This document shows positions 10,980 through 23,574 of a DNA stretch of 64,000 nt, piece by piece (the first letter of the stretch is position 1; each line of letters begins with the position of its first letter). The notes under the pieces were generated by a model. That model made no database searches. It was not told where the DNA came from and worked only from the letters and a program-made list of their open reading frames with translations. The translations under genes and the position numbers were made by a program. Source of the stretch: Anthoceros angustus (taxonomy: Eukaryota; Streptophyta; Anthocerotopsida; Anthocerotales; Anthocerotaceae); NCBI GenBank assembly GCA_010909165.1, contig MU008165.1:806001-870000 (forward strand), given 5' to 3'.

Positions 10980-11810
10980 TGTACTTGCCTCCCACATTAG
11001 GAAGATGACAAGGACCGGAAAGGGCAAGAGCAAAAGGAGGAGGGAGCCAATCCACAACAACTGTCATTATCCCAAAGGTGGAGGACTAGATATGGTCAAA
11101 GACCATAAATGTAGATGGAAATAGAAAAGGACAGTGATGTGTCCGACATCCTCCAAGGATGACTTTACTTTAGAATAGAATTTACCTGAATCGGATTAGA
11201 CGTGAGGTTGCGTGCCTTAAATGTCAAGAGGAAATAATGGAATATTGGAAAAGGTGACCTGTGAGGGGTCACCGGAAGTGGGTCTCGGAAAAGAGGAGGA
11301 GGACTTCACAAGCAAAGTATCATGTCTTATGCGCCATACTCCGAGTCCTTTGCTCAAAGGAATTTTGTGCTGGCCATTGAGCCAACGCAACGTCTGTAGG
11401 TCGTGGCTTGTGTTTGGTGGAGGGCTGCTTCCTGCGCCTAAACGGTTGCCCCTTGTGAATGGTTGTCAGAAATTGCTTTGCTTTTTGCAAAAGGAACTCG
11501 TCAGACTAACAACGTTGGCAGACTGGAGTTGACCGTGTCAAACTCATAGCACCGCCCAAGAACTGGCGGTGGAGGCCGACCTCGCCAAAGCCGGGGGGCC
11601 AAAGCCTGAACCGAGGTAGGAATAGGAGTGGCGGCGGTCGAGACGGAGAGGTAGATTAGACGTGGTGTTAGTGGAAGGCCGTGCAGCCCAGAATCCCAAA
11701 TCTGCAAGTAAAGGGAGTGGAGGAGATTGGTCTGAAGTATGGACAAATGTACCTGGTGTGGACGTGGGGTCTCGCGCCCATGATGCAGAATGGGACCTCC
11801 GCCTGCCTCA
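10980..11810 (+). other. Conserved 3' region of element A
   Basis: This matches B at 23575-24410. Shared landmarks in order are CCACATTAGGAAGATGACA, GGTCAAGACCATAAATG, GACATCCT.CAAGGATGA, AAAAGGTGAC, AAAGTATCATGTCTT, GTGAATGGTTGT and GTGTTAGTGGAAGGCC. A short shared protein-like stretch near 11310-11450 may be the end of the coding region. No polypurine tract, poly(A) tail or LTR was found. Confidence 0.55.
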
Positions 11811-12660
11811 CGCTTTTCCTCGACTGAGCGAGACATCCGGCCGTCGCCTCCACCCTCCTGGAGGAGCACTGTAGGGGAAAAACCCCTGACTCAGATCCTC
11901 CCACTCTAGGCCACACTTATCCCACTGCCGTCAGACGTTGGGTTTAGGTCCATGAGACTGGTGGGAAAGTTCGAGGTCTTGGATAACCGATCACCTCCTC
12001 GCAGAGACACACCTTCTCATCCTTCTAAATGGAGCAAGGCGCCTCATCGACCCTCTTACAAGAGCCTGCCCCATTTGTAATCGAGACCCATTGTCCTTCT
12101 CACCGTGAACAAATGAGGCATGCGCAGAGGCCCAAGCACTGCGTAAGACCTCGCACCTGAGGGTGCGCAAGGAGGCGAGGCCTAAGAGGAGGCCCAAGCG
12201 GAGAGGGCTCGCGACTGCCGAGGGTGGCTTTACTGACCAACACCAAGCCGAGAGGCCTGGTGAAGGCGGCACGGGAGGCGGAAGCCGCGGCTAAGGCCGA
12301 CCGGGATCACCATCGACGTGATCAAAACCGGTGGAGGAGATACAGGGATAGCCACAAGCAACCCAGAAGGCGTATCAACAGAGGCAGTGAGTGCACGCCG
12401 CCTAGGCAGAGGGAAGGAGGCCAGCAACAAGAAGATGGAGGATTTCGAGCTTCAGCGTGAGGTGGAGCAATGCGTGAGATGGAAGACCGCAGGAGACAGG
12501 CTAGCGGCTCAAATATTAGGCTGACGCGAGGGGCGCGACGGCCGAGAAGCCGAGGCCGTTAGGCCGACCGTTTTAGGCCGCGGCGCCCGACGCGAGTCCG
12601 CTCGCGAAGGAGCGCCGAGGTCAGGGCCGACGCTGCACTCGATCGCATCGGCGTTAGCCG
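11811..12660 (+). other. GC-rich sequence, no confident gene
   Basis: A frame at 12224-12460 has an alanine/arginine-rich, helix-prone stretch (REAEAAAKADRD) that could be a gag-like or coiled-coil remnant. Around 12530-12650 the sequence is dense in CG and in GGCCG words. I cannot assign a product. Confidence 0.3.
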
Positions 12661-12903
12661 AGGTCTGTGCTCATTTAAGGGTTGCTGCCCAGCTTATAAC
12701 TCTTTTTTCTCTCTCTTCCATGTAATTGATAAGGTAACACAAGTTTTGATTTTAGCTTCCGCTTGGTAAAAAGTCCCAGCAATTTTGACCTTTTAACTTT
12801 TTTCGGACGTTACGGTGTCTGATTCAAAGGACATATTCTATTGGGGTTGACGGGGTGTAAACAGGTGATCCCGGTGGTGCATAGTCTTCGGAGTAATGCT
12901 TTT

Positions 12904-14415
12904 TCATTTGCTCAGACGGTCTAGATAAAAGTTTATCATCTCAAAGATTCCCAGACGTGAATATTTCTACAAGCAATTTTATTTGTTAGTAATAGAGTTT
13001 TTAAAATTCCAAACAAGCAATTTAATATACTAACCTCAAACAGTGCAAACAACTCCTTTTGTTTCTTCGATAACTACAAACGAAGGTAGAACAGGTCAGT
13101 AAGTTACCTCCATGTCAAGTCGAAGGACGTCCTGCTCGGTAAATACCTTTCTGACTAACGTCATGCAGGTGCTGTGAAGATTCCCTACACTACGAAAGTG
13201 TGACTTTATGTTCTGGATAATGGGCAGATGTTAGAAATATGCAATTGAAGAATATAACTTAAGAATATAACTTGTAAATTTAAGAAATTACCTTTTGAAT
13301 GTTTTTTGTTGTCTCTGGATCCTCCATAAGCGCCAACAGGTCTGTAGTTTTGAGCTCTTTATTTTGAATGGCTTCAGATATCTCTACAAGTCACAACATG
13401 GGAAATTTAGGCATAAATAAACATTATAAAAAACAAAAATGCAAAGGTACTTACTTTTCTGAATCTCTATATACTGTTCAAAGGTTGGTGTAGTCCCATC
13501 TGCGTTGAGGATTGGCTGCACTGGGTCTTTGAGGCTATGCTCCCATATGGGAGCATATTTGTTTTTGAACTCTTGAAAAATCTGTGGATACTGGTAGTTA
13601 ATCATCCATTTTCCAAATTCAGTGAATTCTTTAGAAGGGCCATAAGTTGGAGCATTGTCTTGAGTCCTCTATTTTCCTCTTTTTTCCTGTAAAATGGAGA
13701 ATTTTGTTAAACAGAGGATATTGCATTTTGTTAAATGGGATATAAGACTTGAGTCATAATTTTGACCAACGATGTGAGATGTCCGTTTTGTTGATTTTGT
13801 CGTCGATGTCGTGTATTTTGTCTTTGATTTCTTTAGCTTGTGCTTGTTCTGAGACTGTAAACACATAGTTAACAAATTGGCGTGAAATACTACATGATGT
13901 AAATGCATTTATTTATTTACCTCTAGTATTGATTGAATGGAGATTTGATGCCGTTAAATCTTGACTAGAGTCATTGTCTCCAACTCTAAGCTGTCTTTGT
14001 TCGTAAGTTCTTTTTAATATCCTGTATGTTAACTTTTATAAAGTGACTTCATATCCATCTTGGATGAAATTTTATAAGGCCGGTAGAAAGTCGTACCTTT
14101 TTATCTTGTCCAATTGAGCAGGCATCTGGGTAAGGAGCTGTAAGTCTTTTTTGTCCATCGATGAAAACATGGTGTGCTCCGTGAGAACTGGAAAACATGC
14201 ATAAAGTTAGTTCATCATTCAAAAACTCGAGCATTTCGGTTCTCAACTATAGTATCTTTTCAATGGTGTACCTTTTTCCACGGTCTTTCTTATTTCAAGG
14301 AGTGGGATTTCAAACTCCGATTTCGTGCCATATCCTGGATCCCCATGGGCGGGAGCATGATTGTTTGACCGCCAGCTGTCAACGTTCGTGGGTTCTGCAC
14401 TTTCGTCGTGGCTTT
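12904..14415 (-). CDS. Multi-exon gene, 3' part, unknown product
   Basis: Nine exons can be placed on the minus strand: 14415-14272, 14187-14097, 14021-13921, 13854 to about 13770, about 13692-13455, 13383-13292, 13212-13108, 13073-13035 and 12966-12904. Most sit between AG and GT. Reading phase carries over exactly through exons 1-4 and again through 5-9, ending at a TGA at 12906-12904. Exon 4 to 5 is the weak joint: a poor donor, and an in-frame TAG just after the acceptor that may be an indel error. Visible segments are HDESAEPTNVDSW, VLTEHTMFSSMDKKDLQLL, SEQAQAKEIKDKIHDIDDKI (helical), EFTEFGKWMINYQYPQIF, ISEAIQNKELKTTDLLALM and EMINFYLDRLSK at the end. I recognise no family. The first exon or exons upstream of 14415 were not found. 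Confidence 0.7.
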
Positions 14416-14430
14416 CTGTCAAAATGACCG

Positions 14431-17400
14431 TGTTAGATAGCGGTGAGAACGACGATTTGAGCGTCCGACGAAAATTAAAGGAGACCGAGATGACATAGCC
14501 TCGCGGATGGACATGGAAGCGAGTGGAGGGAAAGGGTGGTTATGGCCTGTAGGAGAGGATGGCCATTGCCCCGGCGGCATATGTCACAGGTCGAGAGGGC
14601 GAAGCGGGTTATTGCGAAATGAACGCATAAAGGCGCCAGCAGTGCGGATCTAACATAGCTGCGAAAATCGCGGCGGCAAGGTTGGAGCACGTGCCATGGC
14701 ACATAATGATGGAAGTAGTCTTCCCTATTGTCCTCCGGTGCATAGACCCCGATGTGTACAAGGCGGTGGTCAAGTTAGGCCGGTATGCGGTGGATTTGCC
14801 GGACAATACGCCATGAAATCCAAGCAATGAAAGAGGAGGCAGCGAGGGTGATGTGCGATCCGGAAAAGCAATTCCCTCCAAAATGTTTGATATATCGACT
14901 CACGATAATCCATCTAGTGGACGGTAGGTAATTGTGGGGTGCACAGGTGGATGTACCGAAAGATACCTTGGGACGAGGAAGCGGGATCGGCGTAGGAGGC
15001 CGGAGGCATATAGCGTTGGGGTACTTGAAGGAGGAGAGCATGCACTATGGGATGGCATTTTGCGGCGTTATTATGGTCACGTTGGAGGGCTATGGAGTGC
15101 GGCGAGAGAGAGAAGGTACTCGGTCTTTGGGAGGCCGTACAAATTGGATGCCGTGGAGGCACGCACGCACTGCGTATGTGTTGTACCACATGGAGGTGAT
15201 GCCGTTTCTAGATATGTCAGGAAGAGGGGAGGTATGGTTCACGTGGAGACCGGCGAACTTTCAAGGTTTGGGCGCATGCGGGAAGGGCTGCCATGGGAGA
15301 ATCACCCGGCTATGATGATGAAGTGCGCGCTATCATGGACGGTCCACGAATGGAGGCGGTAGCTTATCGGCATATGTGGAACAAAGGCAGCCACCTTAGA
15401 ACTATAGAGGCGAGATAGGCGCGGAGCACTAAGACAGTCGGTGCTCGCAAAATTTTTAATGAGCGGACGAGGCGGATGAAGGTTGTGAAGGAGGCGAGTG
15501 TTTTATGGTCACATAGAAATTTTTGCGTGCACTTGGGAGGAGTACAAGCTGTTATCAAGGTTCGTTGATGCAGTGTGAGCCGAGTGGACCCAGCCATCAT
15601 TGCGGACATCGTACACATTCGACAGTGAACATGGAGAGACTTTGCACATCTGAGTGCGCTCCATCGATGGCCCATTTGTGTGGCCCTCACAGGTAACCCA
15701 GTGCATGCTACATCCAGGCGATGGATGAAAACATCGGGTGGCGGTGGCGGTTCCGCACCCACGGGATGGAGGGGTAGGAACCCATGGATTGAGGCGAGAT
15801 AGGAATGATCGTGGTGGGGTAGAGATGATGGCGCAAGTGACGGGTTTGCCGACCTCCATAATATGGCGGGCTTGCGGCATTAATCCTCCGTATATGAACG
15901 AATAAGCGTCGATTACCAGCCATGAACACTAAATGCCTCGAATGCACATTGGTGACGGCACCCGATGGTAGGTAGTCAATGAACAAGGGATATGAGTGCG
16001 AGAAGCGGCGTCCAGGCGTCATGTTTAATTGCCTCGAAGGGCGCCAAGGATGGCTCATATGTTTCAAATCTAAGGCCGCCGGTTATGCGGAGTGCGATAC
16101 CGCCATGAGGGACGAAGGAAGGAAAAGGTTGCCTACAGAGGAGCCAAAAAATTGCGGAAGGAAGGCTGAGCGCATGCACGAAATGGCGTGGACGGATAGA
16201 GGTGGCCAAGGATGTCGGCCGTATGCGGCCGGCAGACCTACCATCGGAGGCGTCTCGGTGACGAGAGACCGTAGGAAGGTGGAGGGATGAGGAGGGGTAC
16301 GTCTTGCCTATCCTCCTCATCCGCCCCATCCACCTTCCGCTCAATCGGCGAGCACGGTGGGAGGAGGCTGCCATCGCGCAAAGGAGGCAACAAAGCGTGA
16401 AGGGGAAGCCGCGATGGCGGGCACAGTGGGTTCGGGTTCGATGGCGTGAAACTTGGCACCTTCCATCCCCGACGACGACGCAATTGGAGCAATGCAGCCG
16501 AGGACATGGACCAAGAAAGCGAAATCTTTGGACCGAGTTAGTGTGTTGTGGCACACGGATGATCGGTGACGCTCACGCAACACATTGTACTGTTATACAT
16601 ATCCGGTGTCCAGGGATGAAGCGTCATTTCCATGTGCATTGTGTGAATGCGATTGGATGTGCGAAGGCGATGGATGGCAAGTAGGGGGAATGGGAACTAT
16701 CAAGTGGAAGAGGAGAACAACCCGTCACGCTTCCATGCGGAGGAGTTGGATGTAAGAGGAGGAGGCGAAAATGCGGGAATGCAGAAGGTATGAGACACGA
16801 GCAGACGGTCGGAGGAGGAGGACAGCGAAGGACCGGCGGGTGCGAGGCCCTAGAAAGGGAATGGCGGGCGGAATTTGTTTGCGAGGTGTCATATCAACCG
16901 GCGAGGCGGGGAAGGACGAGGCACAATAGATGTGAATGCCCTCGTAAATGGTGTTGATAAGGCCTTGGTGAATGCTTTGCTGCACAAGCATGGAGTGAAA
17001 TGGCTGAGGCATAATTATGAGTTGTGAAAGGCGGCGAGCACCATTCGGTGGGCTAAGCGAAGGAGACACGAAGAAATCTTGGAGCTAGTCGGGACAAAGG
17101 TTGTGAGCGACACAGGGTACTGACAAGGTGGAGGGACGTTCAAAAGCAGAAGGCCGGTTAATCAAGTGTGTGGCGGAAGCCTTCCAGTTAGTCTTTGAAG
17201 TCGTGCATAAGTAGACATTTCTCTCAAATGGCGGACGCGGAATGCCGATGTGGATGTGCGAAGGCCGTTCTGGAAGAGAGGAAAAGGGGAACTACCTCCA
17301 TAGGAAACCTTCCATGGTGGACGATGAAGAGTGGAAGATGCCTTAGCATGGGCACGACACGTGAAAAGGAGCCGTTTTTCCATCCAAGCATGAAATAGCG

Positions 17401-19090
17401 AAGGAGAGACTAGCAGAAATGGCGGTATGGGTCCAAACCCGTGGGGAAAGGGAGGTCGGACTGGGTGTTGCGGTTTCACAAGCGGTATGGCACGTATCCT
17501 GCAGATGACGAGGCGGTATGGCATGCTAGAAGGGGACAAACATGGAAGGGTCCATGCGAAGGCGATTCGGTGCGGAGTTCCTCGGGCGTGTGAGGGAGGC
17601 AAAGTATGGGTCCCACGAGATGCGAGATTGCCGGGATAACGCGGGAAAGGACTGCGTTCTGAATGATATAGAGTTGGAGAAGGATCCCGATCTCGTGGCC
17701 TTCCAAGGAGGAGGATAGTGGAATGGGTCAATCCTTCCCGCGGACGGTGGGCGCTAGATGTGAGGCGGGGAAGCCATTCGAGCAGCGGGGAGCCACAAGC
17801 ATGTGGTGGAGCGCACAAATGTGGAAGGAAGGGCGAATGGGGGGACAAGAAGGCGGTGGAACCCGACATGGAGAGGGGCGTCACGAGGTGAGCGATCAAC
17901 CATGGGAGGACAGGACATCAAGGCGGTGGTAGGCCATGGAGCACCAAATGATGAGAACAAAAGCGGTGCGGCCGAGAGAAGAACGCTTACACGGTGGGGC
18001 AAACTCGTGACGTGTCAGCGAGGCAAGGCGGACATCGCCGACTATGGCGAGGCGATGAGGTGGTGGTCCTGACACCACGAACGGCCGTGGTTGTGGCGAA
18101 CATAGCGATCATGATCGTGAGGGGGCATGGTGGTGTGGGTGCCTCGGGAAAACGGGGCAACGAAGAACATGGTAGGAGAGGGGCGTCGGTATAAGTGAGT
18201 TGTACATGGGGCCGGTACACATCCATGGCGATCGGCGGACATCAAGGTGGTAGTGGCAGGATGGGCGGGATGGACAATGGAGGAGGCGGGGGGGGGCCGT
18301 GGGGTGACGACATGTGTGCGCAATGGTGCCAAAAATTGCCTCGGGCGGGCGGGAATGGAGGCGCGAGAAATGAGACATCATCACGGGATCCAGTGACCTC
18401 CAATGGAGCCGGCCACGGCGTCACGACATGGTGACGATGAGGAAGAGCAGGAGGTGGCGGAAGAGGATGGAGATGTGAACGCGCGTGCCGAACTTTGTAC
18501 CCGACATACCGCCGAGTCGATCCGAGAGCATGGACTGCAGGGGCTCAAAAGGTCGCAACCTATGGAGGATGGAGGAGGCCGGAAGAGGAAAGGAAGGGAA
18601 TGCCCGGCAAGGCGGATGGGGAAGGAAGAGTTACACGGTCGAGGGTGTGGCGGTGACAAAACCTGCGGAGGTGGGCGGGGCAAACAAAGAGAAGGCCGAG
18701 AAGGTAAGCACTTGCAATTGCCTCGTGTTTGTGCTACAGCCAAGGGCCATGGGAATGGCATGTGGTCATATGTTCTTGCAATCGAAGCAGGTGGAATCGC
18801 GGGCTGACGGAAGGAAAACCAGCCGCTTGAGGAAGGAAGGGCAAAATCGGTAAGTGTGGGAGGTGCAGTTTCCGGCTGCATCGACGAGAGTAGGCCTTCA
18901 AAAAGCAGGCGGGGCAGAGAATGCCAACCACAACCCCCAATTCACCCCTCCGGTGAGGAGGAGCCGGTAGGTCGCGGATGGAGATTGCGGTTCATTCCTC
19001 GCGACGAGTGAGCACGGACACGCGGATGCGGATGCCGGTAGATTCATCCCGCCCAGGGAGGACGCCAATTTTGGATGTGGATGCGGCAAA
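14431..19090. other. Long strand-asymmetric block, G-rich on +, no confident gene
   Basis: About 4.6 kb is purine/G-rich on the + strand, full of GGCGG, GGAGG, ATGGCGG and GAGGCGGTGG words. Long open frames on both strands (such as 17162-17899 minus and 15976-16554 minus) have Pro/Ser/His/Arg-rich translations with no domain signatures, as expected from low stop-codon density. A nine-G run lies at 18288-18296. It has the mirror composition of 28320-30870. Confidence 0.6.
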
Positions 19091-19489
19091 GAACCGCATG
19101 TTATCGTAGGGTGCGAAACTACGTCTTCGTTGTTCTTGTGGGTATAAGGGTTTCCAAAACAAGTACCCTATACGGGACGCCCACAAGGGCACGAAATACG
19201 AGTGGACGTGAAAGGCCTGCAGTGAATAGGGTGGAACGACAGCGTAAAATTTGCGGCCGCGTATTGCAAAAGCAGGAGTGGACAAATCTGATACCACTTA
19301 TGCGTGTACATAATTTGAAAAGGCATCGTATATAAATTTTGAGTAATGACATCGGGCAATACATCGTGCACGGAAGCCAAGGCATATTATATACTTATAG
19401 TGCATACATAACAATAAAGGGGAAAACAAAGGAATGAAAGCAATAATGGCAAACCCACATGGGAAGGAGGTTCGGTACCAAGCCTCAAA

Positions 19490-19700
19490 GCGTAACATAA
19501 GAGGGTGTAACACTTTGGTTGTTGCAAATATGTTGAAATTTTGAAAGGGCCAAATACCTCTCACTACAATGCAACAAAATTGCAACAAGGTATGTATTGT
19601 AACAAGATGGAGGTTGGTTACCAAGCACAAGGGCCAAATAAGTGTAACAAGACCCCAAGATTTCAACATAATTGCAACATGGGGGTTCAAATCTTAACAA
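19490..19700 (-). repeat. TTGCAAC-rich degenerate repeat
   Basis: Read on the minus strand, words like TTGCAA, TTGTTACA, TTTGGCCCTT and CTTGGTAACCAACCTCC recur about every 70-110 bases. Similar text on the + strand at 27490-27880 stands before the other strand-asymmetric block. Confidence 0.45.
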
Positions 19701-20246
19701 AAATTAACATAGAGGCCATTTCTAGTAGGCTAGCGTGACCAACGATGTGGTGTTCTACTATGAAATTCCATATGTTGACAAGGTTGATTCTTTGGCTGTT
19801 TGTTTGTTGTTTTCATTTCTTTTGGAGTTTCCGATTGTGTTCTTCTTGGCATTGTGAATCCGACTAGTGTAAGCGTATACATCCCTCATTTCAACATTGA
19901 TACGTTTCGAGGGAAGTCGATTAGCCCCTCTGGAGGGTGTGAACGTAAAAGTTTGGGCAACTGGCTCAAATCCGCCAAAACGAACAAGTTTGATTTTTTG
20001 GCTAAGAGCGATTGAAGAAGCATGCGGAAAACTTCGAGAATCTTGAAACAGTTGTAAAATTGTTAGGAAGTGAAAAGGATATCGAAGAAGAAGCGGTCGA
20101 AAGCGACCCCAGACGAGCGGCGGTCGAAGATTGGTAGGGCGAGACTACCCGTGACTGCCACCACCTTGATGAAAAAGAGCGAGACTACCGTTGGCGGACT
20201 ACAGCGGTGCCGGGGAATCGGCAGAAAAAGAATATGAGGATATCCA

Positions 20247-20263
20247 CTATATATGCTCACCAA
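20247..20263 (+). promoter_or_regulatory. TATA-like box of element B
   Basis: The same CTATATATGCTCACCAA block as in A, about 100 bases before the first ORF. Confidence 0.5.
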
Positions 20264-20342
20264 TAGGGATAAATATAAAGAGTAATTAATGATTAATTGC
20301 GATAGAAATAGGAAAATAGGTATAGATAGATTAGGATTTTGA

Positions 20343-20650
20343 ATGATGAACCAATCTAGGGTTGGGAACTCTCCGGTGGCGAGCATCCAAGGAGGCAAAG
20401 TGCGTTTGGGCGGCCAACTCTCTCTTGAGCAGGCATCCTCACCCAGGCTGGGCGGGAGGCTGGGCGTGGGGCGGAAGAAGGAAGGTTGCTATCACCGCCA
20501 TGGCCGCCACTCTGGCCCGAAGAAAGGAGGCTGCGCGGTGAAGGAGGAGAACCCTAGCAGTTGAGCGCAAGAGGAGGAAGGAAAGAGGGGCCAGCCGGTG
20601 GAAGGACCTTCAGCAGAGAGGAGGAGGAGTCGGGCGCGAGAGGCGCGGAG
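20343..20650 (+). pseudogene. Element B N-terminal basic ORF
   Basis: It opens in the conserved frame with SPVASIQGGKVRLGGQLSL, then turns Arg/Gly/Lys-rich. It is homologous to 6423-6725 in A and 39416-39700 in C. The frame is lost after about 60 codons. Confidence 0.5.
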
Positions 20651-20953
20651 GAGCGAGCGAGGTGAAGGCGTGTGAAGGAAAAGGGGGACGCACCCTCCCT
20701 TGCCACAGAGGAAGAATCGCCGGAGAATTGGCGGCGGGCGTCAACTCCAAGCTAAGGATTGTTGTCGGGTGGGCTTTGCCCGGTGTGAAGAAGGGTTTGG
20801 AGAAGCCTCGGAGGGCACACCATTGGAGTAATTCCTTCCTTGAAGCATTTGGAGAAAGGCCATGCCTCGGGGGAAAAGGCAAGGGAAGGAACCCTAAGGC
20901 TCCTCCTCGAGAGGAAAGGAAGAAGCGTGGAGGCTGCGCCCGGGGAGGGTGTG

Positions 20954-21690
20954 ATGCCCCAATTCACTTGCTTTTGGGCGCAACCCCGGGATTTGGTTGA
21001 TTTTCGGCAATGGGCGGAGGATAACATCAATTGGGATGGGTGTATGGCCAATGGGCCTACACCAATTTGGAGTTGATTGAGAGTGTTCATCAATCTCCAT
21101 CAATCGAGCGCCCTGCGTTAGGAAAGGAATGCTCGAGCGGATCCCATTGTTAGTAAGGAGCATTCGGCAGTGTATGGGAGGAGAGGAAGCTCGGAATTGC
21201 TCTCCTCGAAAGGTCAAATGGAGGAGAGGGCGGCCCTCTCAGAAATTCCGGAACTCCTCGACATGATGGATGGAGGTGAGGCCCATGCCAGAATGGGTGG
21301 AAGCAGGACATCAAGGAGGCTGAAGTGGAGGCTCTTTGGTGTCTTTGGGGTTGGTAAATTACGGGCGTCCTATTTGACACCAACTTCAATTTTGTGGAAG
21401 ATTTCCATGAGAGCCAAGCCGGATTGGGGCACCATCATGTATGGCCTACATCCACCAGGAGAAATCCTCAAGCCAAATTGTGGATGAGGAAGGCCACCTT
21501 ATCGGCACCTATTTGGTGCATTTGTGGGAAAGCGGAAGGGGCTTCTCACAAGCAAGGAGTTGGAAGATGCTTGGCATCCTTGGAGATAATTCATCTCGGC
21601 CAAGCTTGGAAAGGCCTTTGCCTTTTGCATTGAGGAAAAGTGGGAGGTCAGGACCTCCACAAGCATGCTAGGAGCAAGGCGGAAGAGAGG
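20954..21690 (+). pseudogene. Element B central protein
   Basis: It starts at MPQFTC and keeps the blocks DFRQWAEDNI, YTNLELI, the YG.RG region, IPELLDMMDGGEAHA, LGHHHVWPTS, APIWCICG and EIIHLGQAWK, spread over three frames. It is more deleted than C. For example, the WVYGRQ block has shrunk to DGCMANGP. Product unknown. Confidence 0.55.
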
Positions 21691-22149
21691 GAGGCCAAGG
21701 GGAGTGGGAGCTTTTCCCCACAAGCAAGGAGAGGAGCAAGAGCGGAGGGCCAAGTGGTAGTCTATGAGAGGAGACTACGGCTCCAAGGGTGGGAGTCCCC
21801 ACCATTGCATGGGCCTAGGGAAGAGGCACCCGGCCTGTGGGCTGACCTAGGGGTGAGACTACCGTGGTAGCGGACTACCAGTGAGGGCGACCTGGGTAGG
21901 CCTCGGTGGCGGCCTGTAGGGAAGGAAGGAAAGCGGTAGCCGTGGCGCGAGGCCGCCGCCCCCATTGGGAAGGCGGATGGAGGCGGCGGTGAGGGGACCC
22001 GCGCGCATGGTCCACAGTGCGGAAATTTCCAGCAAGAAGGTGGCGGAATTAGGACCCCTAGGAGACTTCTTTGAGTGCTTGTGAAGCACTCGGGTGTGGG
22101 TTGAAGGGGCTAGGGACCTAGCAGCCTCCTTGTGGGCGTGCCAAGAGGA

Positions 22150-22720
22150 TGAAAGCCCAAGGCGAGGACTAAATGGCAATTGGAGGCCATGGAGTCGATG
22201 AGGAAGCGAAAGTGGAGAAGCTCAGCGACCTCATGGATGGCGGTGAGCGGAAAGTCTGGAAGGGAAGGTGAAGAGGGCTATTGGGGCAACCCAGCAGGAT
22301 TCATGGAGAGGCGGAGAGCACTTTGCCCAATTAGAGCAAAGAAAGGGCAAAGCGGAGGCTCTCGGAAGGAAGAGGTAGCGGTCCAGCAATTGGGACGAGA
22401 GCGGTGATGGCTACAAGCCATCAAAATCCGGACATGGAAGAGGAAGAATTGCGGAAGGTTCAATTTGGAAGAAATTTGGAGGCTCAAGACCTAAGACCCC
22501 AAGAGTTGGGCGAGAGTGCTTGGCGGAGAGGAGAGACTTGCCAAGCAAATGGTGGCTGGAACAAAAGGTTCCAGAGGAGGAGCACCACAAGAAGGTGGTG
22601 CAGAATCTTTGGTAGTAGGAAGCGAGATTTTTGGGCGAGCCCTTGAGGCCAGCCGCTAAAGAAGTGAGGGAGGAGAATGTGACCTCCATGTCAAGGTGGA
22701 GAATTGACCACCTCAAGGGG
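22150..22720 (+). pseudogene. Element B coiled-coil region
   Basis: Equivalent to 9500-10080 in A. Glu/Lys/Gln-rich text appears in several frames, including FAQLEQRKGKAEAL-like and LRKVQFGRNLEAQDLRPQEL segments, followed by the TSMSRWRID block near 22680. Frames break often. Confidence 0.45.
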
Positions 22721-22999
22721 CCTACAAGGTAGGTGTGAGGATGGAGAGTGTACGGAGTTGATGATCTCAAATGCAATATCATAGCTTGGGGCTCACCTCC
22801 AGAGAAGGCCAACAAATCTTGCGTTTGGCCAAGGAGGACAATAGGTCCTCATGATGATGGAGGAAGGGGGCCAGTGGTGGGGAGGCCTCGATTTTGAGGC
22901 CATCAGTGAATGGACTCAGGAATCGGTGAGGAGGTGGAGGAGGCGTGGCGCCAAGGGGAGGCGAAGGATGGCGGAGGAGCAAGGAGGACGGCCCCTCCC

Positions 23000-23065
23000 A
23001 GGGGTCACCTACCATGGTAGGTGACCACCTACCAGGAGTCTGCCCGGACTACCGTGGTGACTCAA
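23000..23065 (+). repeat. CTACCATGGTAG palindrome cluster in B
   Basis: GTCACCTACCATGGTAGGTGAC is a palindrome extending beyond the 12-base core. It is followed by CCACCTACC and GGACTACCGTGGTGACTC. A further perfect CTACCATGGTAG lies at 23416-23427. The same arrangement is present in A. Confidence 0.65.
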
Positions 23066-23574
23066 CCACCTCGGTATGCGCGGACTAGGGGTGAGCACCT
23101 GTAGCAGGCTTCGGTCGGGAGCTGTGAGGAGCCGGGGGTCGTGTATACCCCTGGAGGCGGAAGAGGTGGTGGGAGACAACCCAGGAGGAGGACGGTCAGG
23201 CCGTCGAGGAAGAAGGGTGAAGTTCCCTCCCCCACGAGCAAGGAGAGGAGCCGGAGAGGAGGCCCGATGCAAAGGGCCGGAAGGATTAGAGAACATGGTG
23301 ACAATTGGGGGGAAGACTCTTTAAATGCTCCATGATAGGTATGGACAAATCAAGCAAGGGAGAAAAGGGCAAAAGATCTTGACCCGAGGGCCATCAGGAG
23401 AAGAAGGAAAAGAGACTACCATGGTAGGTAGTCGGCCTACCCGATGTCTGCGGACTACGCGGTGAGTCTTTGAGCGAGGCGACCGGCGGAGGAAAAGGCG
23501 CTGGAGAAGGCGCGCTGGAGACCAGGAATCAGGCGCCGCCCAGCGGATGGAGGAAGAGCAGGTACTTGCCCCAC

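Larger units (their letters stand above)
5950..11810 (+). mobile_element. Element A, unrecognised repeat family (with internal duplication)
   Basis: The same ordered blocks recur in B (19925-24410) and, in reverse, in C (37990-40170). They are an AACGTAAAGTTTG-like start, a GATTTTTTGGCTAAG block, GGATATCCAC and TATATATGCTCACCAATAGGG, an ORF beginning around VRLG, the central MPQFTCF protein, a coiled-coil region and a conserved tail. Without its 1.15 kb duplication, A is about 4.7 kb, like B. I found no long terminal repeats, reverse transcriptase or transposase, so the class is unknown; a non-autonomous retroelement is one possibility. Boundaries are accurate to about 50-100 bases. Confidence 0.75.

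Noticed and set aside
5950-11810. Long terminal repeats on elements A-C
   Set aside because: The leader blocks do not recur at the 3' ends of A or B, so an LTR call is not supported from this window.
17162-17899. 245-codon minus-strand ORF
   Set aside because: It lies in a strongly C-rich strand where stops are rare. The translation is Pro/Ser/His/Arg-rich with no motif.
18288-18296. Nine-G run (also eight G at 41505-41512) as G-quadruplex
   Set aside because: A single run without three further evenly spaced tracts is not enough.
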